From Natranaerobius trueperi (lineage in GTDB: Bacteria > Bacillota > Natranaerobiia > Natranaerobiales > Natranaerobiaceae): DNA of 64,000 nucleotides. Positions within the stretch are counted from its first letter, which is position 1, and the number at the start of each line of letters is the position of its first letter. The notes under the pieces were generated by a model. The model was given only the letters and a program-made list of their open reading frames with translations. It was not told the DNA's origin and ran no database searches. Location of the stretch: NCBI RefSeq assembly GCF_002216005.1, contig NZ_NIQC01000013.1, positions 1-64,000 of the forward strand. The letters run 5' to 3'. The translations under genes were made by a program, and so were the position numbers. Below, in pieces: positions 44,649 to 53,917 of the stretch.

Positions 44649-45420
44649 CTAAGTTAAATAAGTAAGGGCGATTATGTCGTGAATTTTAGCTAACCTAAGT
44701 GTATCATATGTTTCCCTGTTTTCTATTAAATTCCCTTTAATAATCAAATCATTCATCGTAATTTCATTTCTTTGATGTTGGATACTTTCCAAGACCTGAA
44801 ACCAAGCAAGGTAATTGTTTAAATACTTGGTTGCAACACCATTAAATCGTTGTTTCCATCCTTTTAGTCTTCTATGATAATTATTCACGTTTTGGATGTG
44901 GTAAAGCCCCTTAGTACGAATTTTACCATCGGACTTGAATTGGTAAATATCCATTCCCTTTTCAGAAGCATATGTTTTAAATGCACGCCAAGCATCCGTG
45001 CATAGTATATTTTTATTTGAAAGCCTATGCCCGATGGCTTTGTCCAATTGGTCTTTTGTTAATCTACCCATACCTGATATCTCCGAAAAAGTGGTCTTGT
45101 TACGGTCCCTTGCAACCAATACACATACTTGTTCATTGCTTATACCACGTTTCTTTGCAGAACCACCACGCTTGCGTGGCTTTCTTTCTGTCTTTAATTT
45201 TTCTTTGTCCTTTTTCTGAGTAAAGGAAATAGGTCTCATCCATTTCAACGATACCCTCGAAATTTGATATATCCATTAGTTTTAACGATGATAATAGTTT
45301 GTGTCTCCAATAACTAAGGTGACGTGAGTGATGTTGCCGATTAAGTCAACGGACTTTCTCAGAGAATAACCTTCTATCATACACTCGATATATTCGACAG
45401 TTTTTAATTACTGTCAATTT
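44649..45420 (-). pseudogene. IS1595-family (ISXO2-like) transposase, frameshifted
   Basis: The open part 45248-44649 encodes the ISXO2-type DDE domain: K-P-R-K-R-G-G-S-A-K-K-R-G-I-S, V-C-V-L-V-A-R-D-R, L-C-T-D-A-W-R-A-F-K and N-N-Y-H-R-R-L-K-G-W. Upstream the correct reading is spread over other frames (Y-I-E-C-M-I-E-G-Y-S-L-R-K-S, then N-F-E-G-I-V-E-M-D-E-T-Y-F-L-Y). At least two frameshifts and a truncated zinc-ribbon head make it inactive. Confidence 0.83.
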
Positions 45421-45470
45421 GACACTTATATAACTACCAATTAAAAAATATATAATTTTCTAAAATCATA

Positions 45471-45499
45471 TTGACAAAAATAAACTGTGTGTTTATAAT
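45471..45499 (+). promoter_or_regulatory. Consensus sigma-A promoter of the riboswitch-peptide transporter operon
   Basis: TTGACA (45471-45476), a 17-nt spacer and TATAAT (45494-45499): a perfect match to the housekeeping consensus. Transcription should start near 45506, giving a leader of about 50 bases before the riboswitch. A promoter this strong fits a transcript that is mainly controlled by premature termination. Confidence 0.88.
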
Positions 45500-45554
45500 T
45501 CTTTAACAAGGAAACGCTTTGCTTCGTTAAAATATAAATAACAAATATTTCACA

Positions 45555-45660
45555 TGGGAGTGTACCTAGGGTTCCGATCTTCAAGATGACTGGTCCAAGG
45601 GGTACAAAGCATCTAATTGAAGATGCTACACCGTGAGGATAAAAGCCTCCAGCGGTAGGT
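45555..45660 (+). ncRNA. ykkC-family riboswitch
   Basis: The aptamer shows the ykkC signature in order: CTAGGGTTCCGATC, GACTGGTCCAAG, a variable stem (GCATC/GATGC), ACACCGTGAGGATAAAAGCC and GCGGTAGGT. Family members bind guanidine (subtype 1) or ppGpp, PRPP and nucleoside diphosphates (subtype 2). The ACACCG and GGTAGGT variants look to me closer to the subtype-2 riboswitches, but I cannot settle this by eye. The terminator overlaps the 3' part of the aptamer, so ligand binding should prevent termination and turn on the downstream peptide transporter. Confidence 0.85.
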
Positions 45661-45697
45661 TCCATCATGGGCCTACTTACGCTTTGGGGGCTTTTTT
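45643..45697 (+). terminator. Expression-platform terminator of the ykkC riboswitch
   Basis: AAAGCCTCCAGCGGTAGG can pair with CCTACTTACGCTTTGGGGGC (interrupted), followed by TTTTTT. The 5' arm is also the 3' strand of the aptamer, making the two structures mutually exclusive. Confidence 0.82.
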
Positions 45698-45840
45698 ATA
45701 TACTTTTTTATCTACAACAAATAATTTATAGGCTCATAGCCTAAATAATTTTTAAAATATTTAAAAATTAACTGGGGGGTGGTCAATTTATATTCAGTTA
45801 AAACATTTTTTTGTAATTACATGAAAAGGTGGTGAATTAT

Positions 45841-46818
45841 ATGGGTACACAGCAATTTATAATTAGACGTTTGTTTCAAATGATAATCAGTATGTTTATA
45901 GTAGCTACAGTGGTTTTTTTCTTATTTAGACTCCTTCCAGGTAATCCTACAACAGCTATGATAGAGCCTGGTTGGTCAACTGAAGCAAGAGAAATGCTTT
46001 TAGAACGATTTGGACTTAATGAACCCCTACACGTTCAGTATTTTAGATATTTAGGTAATTTAACTCAATTAGATTTTGGAATTTCTTTTCATTATTCTAG
46101 ACCTGTCATTATGGTAATTGGAGATATGATTTGGAACACACTTATTTTAATGATCTCATCTATGATAGTAGCTTATACAATAGGTACTTTAGGTGGGGTA
46201 CTTCTTGCTTGGTATCGAGGTACTAAGTTTGAGGCCTTTGGAATAACTACTGGTTTAATTTTTAGAGCGCTACCCCCATTCTTTGTTGGGATGCTTTTTA
46301 TAATGTTATTTAGCTTTAATTTAGGATGGTTCCCCCATTCAGGTATGAGAACCGCAGGTTATGTAGCTGAAGGTTTTATGGACCGTTATATCAATCTTGA
46401 TTTTTTACGACATCTAATTCTACCAATGACTGTATCTTCACTATACTTCTTAGCTCAACCAATGTTGATAATGAGAAATACTATGATGGAAGTTATGGGA
46501 GAAGATTTTGTAGAAATGGCAGAAGCCAAAGGTTTAACAAAAGCTAGGATAATGTATGTTCATGCTGCTAGAAACGCTCTACTACCAGTAGTAACTCAAG
46601 GAGCCTTGTTTTTAGGGATGGCAATTGGTGGTCAGGTGTTAATAGAATATGTATTTGGTTGGCCTGGACTTGGTCAAGAAATTGTGCTAGCAGCCCAGCG
46701 CCACGACTATCCAGTAGCACAAGCTTCCTTTTTAATGATGGCAGGACTTATTATGATTATGAACTTCATTGCCGATATGTTATACGGTTATCTAGATCCC
46801 AGGGTTGTATATAAATAA
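45841..46818 (+). CDS. Dipeptide/oligopeptide ABC permease, DppB-like (second system)
   Basis: A 325-residue permease with six helices, the R-L-L-P-G-N-P motif near residue 30 and the EAA loop E-M-A-E-A-K-G-L-T-K near 230. ATG 45841 follows AAAAGGTGGTGA; an in-frame GTG at 45829 precedes the ribosome-binding site. First gene of a five-gene operon behind the ykkC riboswitch. It is only distantly related to the permease at 18104. Confidence 0.88.
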   Translation: MGTQQFIIRRLFQMIISMFIVATVVFFLFRLLPGNPTTAMIEPGWSTEAREMLLERFGLNEPLHVQYFRYLGNLTQLDFGISFHYSRPVIMVIGDMIWNTLILMISSMIVAYTIGTLGGVLLAWYRGTKFEAFGITTGLIFRALPPFFVGMLFIMLFSFNLGWFPHSGMRTAGYVAEGFMDRYINLDFLRHLILPMTVSSLYFLAQPMLIMRNTMMEVMGEDFVEMAEAKGLTKARIMYVHAARNALLPVVTQGALFLGMAIGGQVLIEYVFGWPGLGQEIVLAAQRHDYPVAQASFLMMAGLIMIMNFIADMLYGYLDPRVVYK

Positions 46819-46840
46819 GCTATAAAGTGAGGTGAATTAA

Positions 46841-47758
46841 ATGGAACCAAAACCTGCTAACCCAAAAGTAAACTCTTTTTCATTTGTTGAAACATTTAAA
46901 AACCTTTTTAAATCAACTTACAATGTATTATCTCAAGATAAACTATCTTTTATTGGTATTGGTATGTTATTAATTTTCTTTTTGGTAGCCATATTTGCAC
47001 CCTATATTGCTACTCATGACCCTAGTGAAATAAATAGAGATGAAAATAATGAGGTTAGAAGAGTTGAACCTCCTTCTAGGGATCATCTATTTGGAACAAC
47101 CAATTATGGTCGTGATGTATTTAGCCAGCTAATTTTAGGTTCAAGAATAGCTCTTATGGTTGGTATTTTAGCTGCCTTTTTTGTAACCATTATAGGTACA
47201 CATATAGGCCTTTTTGCTGGTTATTATGGTGGATGGGTAGATACTCTTCTTATGAGATTTGTTGATATTATGTATGCTATACCATTTATACCTTTTGTAA
47301 TCATATTAGTGGCTCTTTTAGAGCCAAGTATAGGAAATATAATCTTATCAATTTCTTTACTTGTCTGGAGAACTGTTGCAAGAATTATTAGATCCCAAGT
47401 TCTAACAGTTGTACAAAGACCTTATGTTAAAGCTGCAAAAGTAGCAGGAGCAAGTAATTTAAGGATCATATACTTGTACGTATTACCTAATGTACTACCA
47501 CTAATACTTTTAGAAATGTCTTTAATGATGGCTTGGGCTATTTTAGCAGAAGCCAGTGTAAGTTTTATCGGATTTGGTGATCCAAATTCCACCAGCTGGG
47601 GACAGATGCTTCAAGAAGCCTTTATATCAGGTGCCGTCCGTGAGGCGTGGTGGTGGATAGTTCCTCCTGGTGTTGCTATTTCCTTAACATTATTAGCTGT
47701 ATTCTTTTCATCAAGGGCACTTGAAGTAGCGGTTAACCCCCGTTTAAGGAGGCGATAG
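46841..47758 (+). CDS. Dipeptide/oligopeptide ABC permease, DppC-like (second system)
   Basis: A 305-residue DppC-type permease: cytoplasmic N-terminus, L-F-G-T-T-N-Y-G-R-D-V-F block near 85, six helices and an EAA loop (V-K-A-A-K-V-A-G-A-S) near 200. It follows the DppB-like gene by 22 bp with ribosome-binding site GAGGTGA. Confidence 0.88.
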   Translation: MEPKPANPKVNSFSFVETFKNLFKSTYNVLSQDKLSFIGIGMLLIFFLVAIFAPYIATHDPSEINRDENNEVRRVEPPSRDHLFGTTNYGRDVFSQLILGSRIALMVGILAAFFVTIIGTHIGLFAGYYGGWVDTLLMRFVDIMYAIPFIPFVIILVALLEPSIGNIILSISLLVWRTVARIIRSQVLTVVQRPYVKAAKVAGASNLRIIYLYVLPNVLPLILLEMSLMMAWAILAEASVSFIGFGDPNSTSWGQMLQEAFISGAVREAWWWIVPPGVAISLTLLAVFFSSRALEVAVNPRLRRR

Positions 47759-47760
47759 AA

Positions 47761-48798
47761 ATGTCTTTGTTAGAAGTAAATAACTTAAAAATATATTACC
47801 AAACAACTAAAGGAGACTTAAAAGCTGTTGATGATGTTAGTTTTGAGATTCCAGAGGGAAAAAATCTAGGGCTTGTAGGTGAAAGTGGTTGTGGAAAAAC
47901 TACTGCCGCTAAATCTGTAATGCACCTACTTCCCAAAAATGGAAGAATAGCTGGTGGAGAAATTATCTACAAAGGACAAGATTTATCAAAACTATCACAA
48001 GAAGAGATACGAAAATTTAGATGGAATGAAATATCTTTGATTTCTCAAAGTGCTATGAGTGCTCTAAACCCCGTTTACCGAGTTGGTGATCAAATTATAG
48101 AAGCTATGAGAGCTCATAAAAATATTTCTAAAAAAGAAGCTAGAGAAAGAGCAGAAGAACTTTTTGATATAGTAGGTCTAGAAAAAAAACGACTAAAGGC
48201 TTATCCTCATCAGATGAGTGGAGGTATGAAGCAACGTGCTGTTATAGCTATGGCTCTTTGTTTAGACCCAGGATTAATCATAGCTGACGAGCCTACTACC
48301 GCACTTGATGTGGTAGTTCAAGATAGGATCTTAAATAAAATTGTAGAGATCCAAAAAAGTCATAAAAGTTCTATGGTATTTATAACACATGATATCTCTG
48401 TAGTTGCAGAAACATGTGAACGTACCTGTGTTATGTATGCAGGTAAGGTAATGGAACTTGGCCCTACAAACAAAATATTCAATGACCCAAGACATCCTTA
48501 TACTTTAGGACTACAAAATGCTTTTCCAAGTATTCAACTAGATCAAAAGGAACTAATTTCAATTCCAGGTTTTCCACCGGATCTAGTAGATGCACCAAAA
48601 GGTTGTAGATTTTTTGAAAGATGTCCTTTTGGTGATGAACAATGTGAATTAGAAGAACCTACTATCAGTCAGGTGGGAGAAGAACATTATGTAGCTTGTC
48701 ATTATATTGACTCTTACAAAAAATTTAAAGAAGAAAGTAAACTAAAAGAAACATGGGATGCAGTAAAAAGACGCCAAGAAGAAAGAGGGGTGGTATAA
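47761..48798 (+). CDS. Peptide ABC transporter ATPase, DppD-like (second system)
   Basis: A 345-residue ATPase: GESGCGKTT, SGGMKQR, LIIADEPTTALDV, and a C-terminal peptide-transporter domain with cysteines in C-R-F-F-E-R-C-P-F and C-E-L-E. It begins 2 bp after the DppC-like gene, using GGAGGCGATAGAA as ribosome-binding site. An extra Lys/Glu-rich tail of about 30 residues follows the usual end. Confidence 0.9.
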   Translation: MSLLEVNNLKIYYQTTKGDLKAVDDVSFEIPEGKNLGLVGESGCGKTTAAKSVMHLLPKNGRIAGGEIIYKGQDLSKLSQEEIRKFRWNEISLISQSAMSALNPVYRVGDQIIEAMRAHKNISKKEARERAEELFDIVGLEKKRLKAYPHQMSGGMKQRAVIAMALCLDPGLIIADEPTTALDVVVQDRILNKIVEIQKSHKSSMVFITHDISVVAETCERTCVMYAGKVMELGPTNKIFNDPRHPYTLGLQNAFPSIQLDQKELISIPGFPPDLVDAPKGCRFFERCPFGDEQCELEEPTISQVGEEHYVACHYIDSYKKFKEESKLKETWDAVKRRQEERGVV

Positions 48799-48799
48799 G

Positions 48800-49822
48800 A
48801 TGACTAAAGCCACTAAAAAACCAATTATTGAGGTTAATAATTTAACAAAATACTACCCTGTTGAAAGTGGTTTTTTATATTCTCTTCTAAAAAAAGAACA
48901 GAGATATGTAAAAGCAGTTGATGACATTTCTTTTAACATTCACGAAGGTGAGATTATCGGATTAGCAGGAGAAAGTGGTTCAGGTAAGACAACTACTGGT
49001 GAGATTATAACCCAACTTCAAGATCCCACTTCAGGTGAAATAATTTATAAAGGAAAAGAAACATCTGATTTAGCTGGAAAAGAATTAAAAAACTTTCGAA
49101 AAGTATGTCAAATGATCTTTCAAGACCCATATGGAACCTTAAACCCAAGGTTTACTATTAAGAGAACAATTGAAGAACCACTATTAATTCATGGCTATAA
49201 AGATCCTGAGAAGAGATTACAAAAAATTAAAGAAGCTATTGAAAAAGCTGAGCTCAGACCAGCTGAAAAATATATGTATCGCTATCCTCATGAACTTTCA
49301 GGAGGACAAAGACAGCGTGTAGCTATCGCAAGAGGGATTGTATTAGATCCTAAGATAATGGTAGCTGACGAACCTGTATCTATGTTAGATGTTTCAATTA
49401 GAGCAGGAGTACTAAACCTATTAAAATCTCTAAGAGATGAAATGGGCCTTTCTATGCTTTATGTATCTCATGACCTTTCAACTATTAAATATATCTGTGA
49501 TCGCACTATTATCATGTATCTTGGAAGAATAGTTGAGATTGGTCCTACTAAAGATGTAATTGATAAATCTGTACACCCCTATACTAAAGCTCTAATAGCC
49601 TCTGTACCAATTCCTGATCCAGAAATTTCTAGAGAAGGTGCAGGGATTGAAGAAGAATTACCTGACCAGATTGATTTACCTTCTGGTTGTAGATTCTCTC
49701 CTAGATGTAATAAAGCCACTAATAGATGTAAAAAAGAAGACCCGAAGCTAGTTAAAGTTAGTGAAGGCCACTATGTAGCTTGTCTACTAGCAGATAAAGG
49801 TGGTGATAACTCGAGCAATTAA
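48800..49822 (+). CDS. Peptide ABC transporter ATPase, DppF-like (second system)
   Basis: A 340-residue partner ATPase with GESGSGKTT, LSGGQRQR, IMVADEPVSMLDV and C-terminal C-R-F-S-P-R-C. Translation is coupled to the previous gene (1-bp gap). It completes the ABC core whose binding protein is the permuted lipoprotein at 49867. Confidence 0.9.
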   Translation: MTKATKKPIIEVNNLTKYYPVESGFLYSLLKKEQRYVKAVDDISFNIHEGEIIGLAGESGSGKTTTGEIITQLQDPTSGEIIYKGKETSDLAGKELKNFRKVCQMIFQDPYGTLNPRFTIKRTIEEPLLIHGYKDPEKRLQKIKEAIEKAELRPAEKYMYRYPHELSGGQRQRVAIARGIVLDPKIMVADEPVSMLDVSIRAGVLNLLKSLRDEMGLSMLYVSHDLSTIKYICDRTIIMYLGRIVEIGPTKDVIDKSVHPYTKALIASVPIPDPEISREGAGIEEELPDQIDLPSGCRFSPRCNKATNRCKKEDPKLVKVSEGHYVACLLADKGGDNSSN

Positions 49823-49866
49823 ACTTAAGTTAGACTAGATTAAATTATTTGAGGGAGGTCAATATT

Positions 49867-51537
49867 ATGAGAAATTTTAAACAGTTAATAGTTTTAATGA
49901 CAATTCTCTCCTTATCTGCATTCTTTATCGGATGTGGAGGAGAAAAAGCAACTTCTGATGATCTTGATCCGGATAGATTAGTTCCGGAAATCAGACTAGT
50001 TACTTCAACAGCTGATGATAATCCAATCAGAAACGAAGCAGCTCTACTTATTGAAGATTGGTGGGGTGAGCTTGGTTTAGAAGTAGATGTACAGCCACAA
50101 GAATTTAATTCACTAGTTAATAGAGTACTATCAGACCCTGATAATAAGGATTTTGAAGCATATATGCTTGGTTGGAGTGGGCGTGTAGAACGTTCTGACC
50201 CTGATATGTTCTTATATTCTCTATACCATTCTTCACAAGCTATAGATGGTGGTAATAACTCAAGTGCTTTTAAAAGTGATGAATATGATGAACTCGCATC
50301 AGCTCAAAGAAGAGAGATGGATCTAGATAGTAGACAGGAAATTGTTATGGATGCACAAGAACTTTTAGCAAAAGAAGTACCTGACATTACAATGTATTAT
50401 AGGGATGAGATTCAAGGCTACAATAATGAAAGATGGGGTAACCTTCCTAGTATGGCCGGAGAAGGAATTTTCAATGAACAGTTTCCTTATGAAGCAAAGC
50501 CACTTACAGACGACAAAGAATTTGTAATTGCTAACTCTACTAATTTTGATACCTTTAACCCATTTGCTGCTGATACTGTTTATGAATGGAAATTTTTAAG
50601 ACTGGTTTATGATAAACTTGTTAGATTAGATGAAAATTTTGAGCCACAACCCTGGGCTGCAAAAGAGCTAGAAGTAAAGGAAGATACTGTTGTGGATGTT
50701 GTATTAAGAGATGATTTAGAGTTTCATGACGATAACCCGGTTAGACCTGAAGATGTTAAATTTACTTTTGATTACATGATAGAAGAAGGCTTGCCATATT
50801 TTGATGCTTTCTTGCGACCCATTAAAGGAATAGAATTATTAGAAGATAACACTATCAGGTTTAACCTAAAAGAACCATATGCTCCTTTCATAACAAACAC
50901 ACTAGGTCAAATTCCAATCTTACCTGAACATATTTGGGCTGACATCATGGAAGAAAAAAATCTTGATCACCCTTCACAATTTACAAACGATGAATATGTA
51001 GTTGGAAGTGGACCTTTTGAGTTTGATAACTGGGAAAGAGGAGAATACATTAGATTAGTTAAAAATGAAGATTACTTTAAAGCAGATGAGATTGATGTTG
51101 AAGCCATCAGATATGATAAATATGGTCACTCTGAAGGTGTTTTTGGAGCACTAGAAAATAAAACAGCTGACATAAATGAAAATACATTTGATCCAGAATA
51201 TGTAAGTCGAGCTGAAGATCTAGAGCACTTAAATGTTGTTTATGAACCAGATATTGGATTTGATTATCTCGGTCTAAATAACTCAGCAGAACCATTTAAT
51301 GACCCTTCGATGAGAAAAGCTGTTGCTCATGCTGTAAACCTTGAAGAAATTGTAGATATTCTATTATATGGATATGGTGATATAGCTGGTCCAGGTCAAC
51401 CAATCTCAACAGGTAATGAAATGTGGAGAAATGATGATGTTAAAGAGTATCCTTTTGATATTGATAAAGCAAGAGAAATATTAAAAGATGCTGGATATGA
51501 ATGGGATAGCCAAGGAAGGTTATACTTCCCTGAATAA
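49867..51537 (+). CDS. Circularly permuted SBP_bac_5-type peptide-binding lipoprotein
   Basis: A 556-residue lipoprotein (lipobox F-I-G-C at Cys23), start at 49867 behind GGGAGG. The order of its parts is reversed relative to all normal DppA/OppA proteins. Residues about 40-190 hold what is normally the C-terminal part: E-I-R-L-V-T-S, IEDWWGELGLEVDVQPQEF, Y-M-L-G-W-S-G, D-E-Y-D-E-L, AQELLAKEVPDITMYYRDE. Only then, from about residue 215, comes the usual mature N-terminus (K-P-L-T-D-D-K-E-F-V-I-A-N-S-T-N-F-D-T-F-N). It continues through P-E-D-V-K-F-T-F-D-Y and P-S-M-R-K-A-V-A-H-A-V, and the protein stops at A-R-E-I-L-K-D-A-G-Y-E-W, exactly where the missing part should follow. Nothing else of the family remains downstream. 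The fold should still close, because both termini are near each other in this family. The three binding proteins at 10974-17893 have the normal order. Confidence 0.88.
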   Translation: MRNFKQLIVLMTILSLSAFFIGCGGEKATSDDLDPDRLVPEIRLVTSTADDNPIRNEAALLIEDWWGELGLEVDVQPQEFNSLVNRVLSDPDNKDFEAYMLGWSGRVERSDPDMFLYSLYHSSQAIDGGNNSSAFKSDEYDELASAQRREMDLDSRQEIVMDAQELLAKEVPDITMYYRDEIQGYNNERWGNLPSMAGEGIFNEQFPYEAKPLTDDKEFVIANSTNFDTFNPFAADTVYEWKFLRLVYDKLVRLDENFEPQPWAAKELEVKEDTVVDVVLRDDLEFHDDNPVRPEDVKFTFDYMIEEGLPYFDAFLRPIKGIELLEDNTIRFNLKEPYAPFITNTLGQIPILPEHIWADIMEEKNLDHPSQFTNDEYVVGSGPFEFDNWERGEYIRLVKNEDYFKADEIDVEAIRYDKYGHSEGVFGALENKTADINENTFDPEYVSRAEDLEHLNVVYEPDIGFDYLGLNNSAEPFNDPSMRKAVAHAVNLEEIVDILLYGYGDIAGPGQPISTGNEMWRNDDVKEYPFDIDKAREILKDAGYEWDSQGRLYFPE

Positions 51538-51600
51538 AATCAAGTAATGACTACTGAGTTAGATTCAATTAATTTTACCAGGTAACCTAGCTACGATATA

Positions 51601-51624
51601 AAAAGGCCCTATTATGGGCCTTTT
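51601..51624 (+). terminator. Terminator of the second peptide-transporter operon
   Basis: AAAAGGCCC and GGGCCTTTTT flank a 6-nt loop. Confidence 0.88.
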
Positions 51625-51639
51625 TATATGTACTAATAC

Positions 51640-51923
51640 TTATCTTCTTTTATATTATAAGACATATCTTTGAAATCAGCTGCTACACTTGTTATTTTTA
51701 GCATAATTGCTAATACTTCTTTTTGTATCTCCTGATTAACTTTCAGTCAAATCACTAATTCCTTCAATTTCATTGTTTATATAGTTTATCTGTACTATAT
51801 TCCTACACGTGCTGCCTCTAATGAATCATTTAAAACAATTATTCTAGTCTAATTTGGAACTACTTCTATAATCTCATTAGTTTTATCTGCATAAGTTTTA
51901 GTTCTCTTAATTGTTTCATTTAA
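51640..51923 (-). pseudogene. Decayed methyl-accepting chemotaxis protein, C-terminal part
   Basis: The minus strand, across several stops and shifts, still reads K-T-N-E-I-I-E-V-V, I-I-V-L-N-D-S-L-E-A-A-R-V-G (the conserved hairpin tip of the signalling domain) and S-N-Q-E-I-Q-K-E-V-L. Receptor N-terminus and most of the methylation helices are absent. No motility or chemotaxis genes lie nearby. Confidence 0.65.
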
Positions 51924-51969
51924 TGATTAAAAGGCTCACCCCTCATACAAGGAGTGAGCCTTTTAATCA
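51924..51969. terminator. Terminator of the TRAP transporter operon
   Basis: TGATTAAAAGGCTCAC pairs perfectly with GTGAGCCTTTTAATCA (16 bp) around a 14-nt loop, with A/T-runs within the stem, 7 bp past the TRAP permease stop on the minus strand. Confidence 0.88.
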
Positions 51970-51976
51970 TCACATT

Positions 51977-53917
51977 TTAAGCACTTTCTGAAGATGTAAC
52001 TTGTTGATCCTGTTTTTTTCTCATATATTGAATTCCTAGTGCTAATCCAAAACAAACTACTCCTCCGATATCTGAAGTAATTCCAGGCACTAATAATGTT
52101 AAAGCTGAGAGTAAAAAAAGAACCTGGTCATAAAATTTAGTATGTGTAATAAGATATTTTTGTACAGCACTTCCTAAACCGATTACTCCTAATACTGCTG
52201 TAATAATAGCAATAGTTGCTTGTAAGAAAGTTGTATCAATTAGTAAGATCGTAGGTGAAACAGCAAATACGTATGGAATGATAAATCCTGCTAGACCAAG
52301 CTTTAAGGCATTTACCCCTGTCTTAAATGAGTTTCCACCTGCTACTCCAGCACCCGCATAAGCAGCTAAAGCCACAGGAGGTGTTACATCCGCTACCACA
52401 CCAAAATACAATACAAATAAATGTGCTGCTAAAAGATGAACTTCTAAACCAGTAAGAGCCGGTACCGCCATAGTAGCTAATATAATGTATTTAGCTGTTG
52501 TCGGTAGACCCATACCAAGGATGATAGACGCAATCATAGTTAGAAACAATGTTAATAGTAAATATCCACCAGCCAAATTAATAACTAAGTTTGCAAATGT
52601 AGTACCTAACCCTGATAAGGTTACTACCCCAACTATAATACCTGCACATGCACATGCAGCTGCTACACCAATAGCCTTTTTAGCACCCTGTTCTAAGGCA
52701 TATAATATCTTTTTTAGGTCTATTCTAGTATGTTTTCTTAGTAAACTACTGAATATTGCTAATAAAATACTGTAATAAGCTGCTGCTAAAGGTGATCTAA
52801 TCACTAGTAAGATCACAATACCAACTATTGGGATTATCAAGTGAAAACCATCTTTAATAACTTTTTTAAAGTCTGGGATTTCACTTTTCGAAAGTCCAGT
52901 CAAACCTTGTTTACTAGCTTCTAAATGTACCATTGTCAGTACACCTAGATAATACAACATAGCAGGTATTAAAGCTGCTACTATTATTTGCACATAAGCA
53001 ATCCCAGTAAATTCTGCCATTATAAAAGCTGCAGCACCCATAATTGGTGGTAATATCTGACCACCAGTAGAAGCAGCAGCTTCTACTGCACCTGAAAAGT
53101 TAGGGTGATAACCTACTCGTTTCATTAACGGAATTGTAAAGGAACCGGTAGTAACTGTGTTTGCGATAGAACTACCTGAAATTGAGCCCATAAAACCACT
53201 TGCAATTATCGCTGCTTTTGCAGGGCCTCCTTTTAGATGTCCGGCTATAGAAAATGCAAAATCAATAAAGAACTGCCCGACACCTGTCACCTCTAAAAAG
53301 GCACCAAACAAAATAAATAGAAACACAAAGGTCGCTGATACCCCTAAAGGAACACCAAAGATCCCTTCTGTTGTCATATACATTTGATTAACTATTCGAT
53401 CTAAATCATAGCCAATATGACCAAGTCGTCCAGGTATAACATGACCGAGTAAAGCATAAGCCAAAAATACTATAGCTATTGTTGGTAACTCAGGTCCAAT
53501 AGATCTACGAGTCATTTCAAGCACTAAAATGATAGTTACTATCCCCATAATCATATCTAGAGTTGTAGGTTGTGCACCTCTTCTTACTAAATCTTCATAG
53601 AAAATTAAAATATAAGAATTTATAATTACACTAAGACCTATAAAGACCCAATCATAAATAGGTATTTTTGCATCTTTTTTATTCTTTTTAGCTGGGTATA
53701 AAGAGAACCCAAGCACTAATACAAATAATAGGTGAACAGCACGTTGCTTATGCGCTATCATAATTCCTGTTGCTGCTGTCCAAAGATGAAATAAGGACAT
53801 AACTACTGCAATTACAAAAACGATTTTACCTAATTTATCAGTTAGATTTCTAGTAGAATCTACTTCTTCAGCCTCACTTTCACTGTTCATATTATTTTCT
53901 GTTAAGTTATTACTCAC
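51977..53917 (-). CDS. TRAP transporter fused permease (DctQ-DctM), TAXI type
   Basis: A 646-residue membrane protein with about 16-18 helices. The N-terminal part (to about 170) corresponds to the small DctQ subunit and the rest to DctM. Typical blocks are G-S-I-S-G-S-S-I-A-N-T-V near 255, the P-P-I-M-G-A-A-A-F region near 300 and G-L-P-T-T-A-K-Y near 480. It uses an ion gradient to import the compound caught by the TAXI binding protein encoded upstream. It overlaps the DUF1850 gene by 8 bp. Confidence 0.92.
   Translation of the reverse strand: MSNNLTENNMNSESEAEEVDSTRNLTDKLGKIVFVIAVVMSLFHLWTAATGIMIAHKQRAVHLLFVLVLGFSLYPAKKNKKDAKIPIYDWVFIGLSVIINSYILIFYEDLVRRGAQPTTLDMIMGIVTIILVLEMTRRSIGPELPTIAIVFLAYALLGHVIPGRLGHIGYDLDRIVNQMYMTTEGIFGVPLGVSATFVFLFILFGAFLEVTGVGQFFIDFAFSIAGHLKGGPAKAAIIASGFMGSISGSSIANTVTTGSFTIPLMKRVGYHPNFSGAVEAAASTGGQILPPIMGAAAFIMAEFTGIAYVQIIVAALIPAMLYYLGVLTMVHLEASKQGLTGLSKSEIPDFKKVIKDGFHLIIPIVGIVILLVIRSPLAAAYYSILLAIFSSLLRKHTRIDLKKILYALEQGAKKAIGVAAACACAGIIVGVVTLSGLGTTFANLVINLAGGYLLLTLFLTMIASIILGMGLPTTAKYIILATMAVPALTGLEVHLLAAHLFVLYFGVVADVTPPVALAAYAGAGVAGGNSFKTGVNALKLGLAGFIIPYVFAVSPTILLIDTTFLQATIAIITAVLGVIGLGSAVQKYLITHTKFYDQVLFLLSALTLLVPGITSDIGGVVCFGLALGIQYMRKKQDQQVTSSESA

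Noticed and set aside
45441-45668. Minus-strand open frame of 75 codons with Met start in the region before the second transporter operon.
   Set aside because: It is antisense to the ykkC riboswitch and promoter, which explain the conservation.
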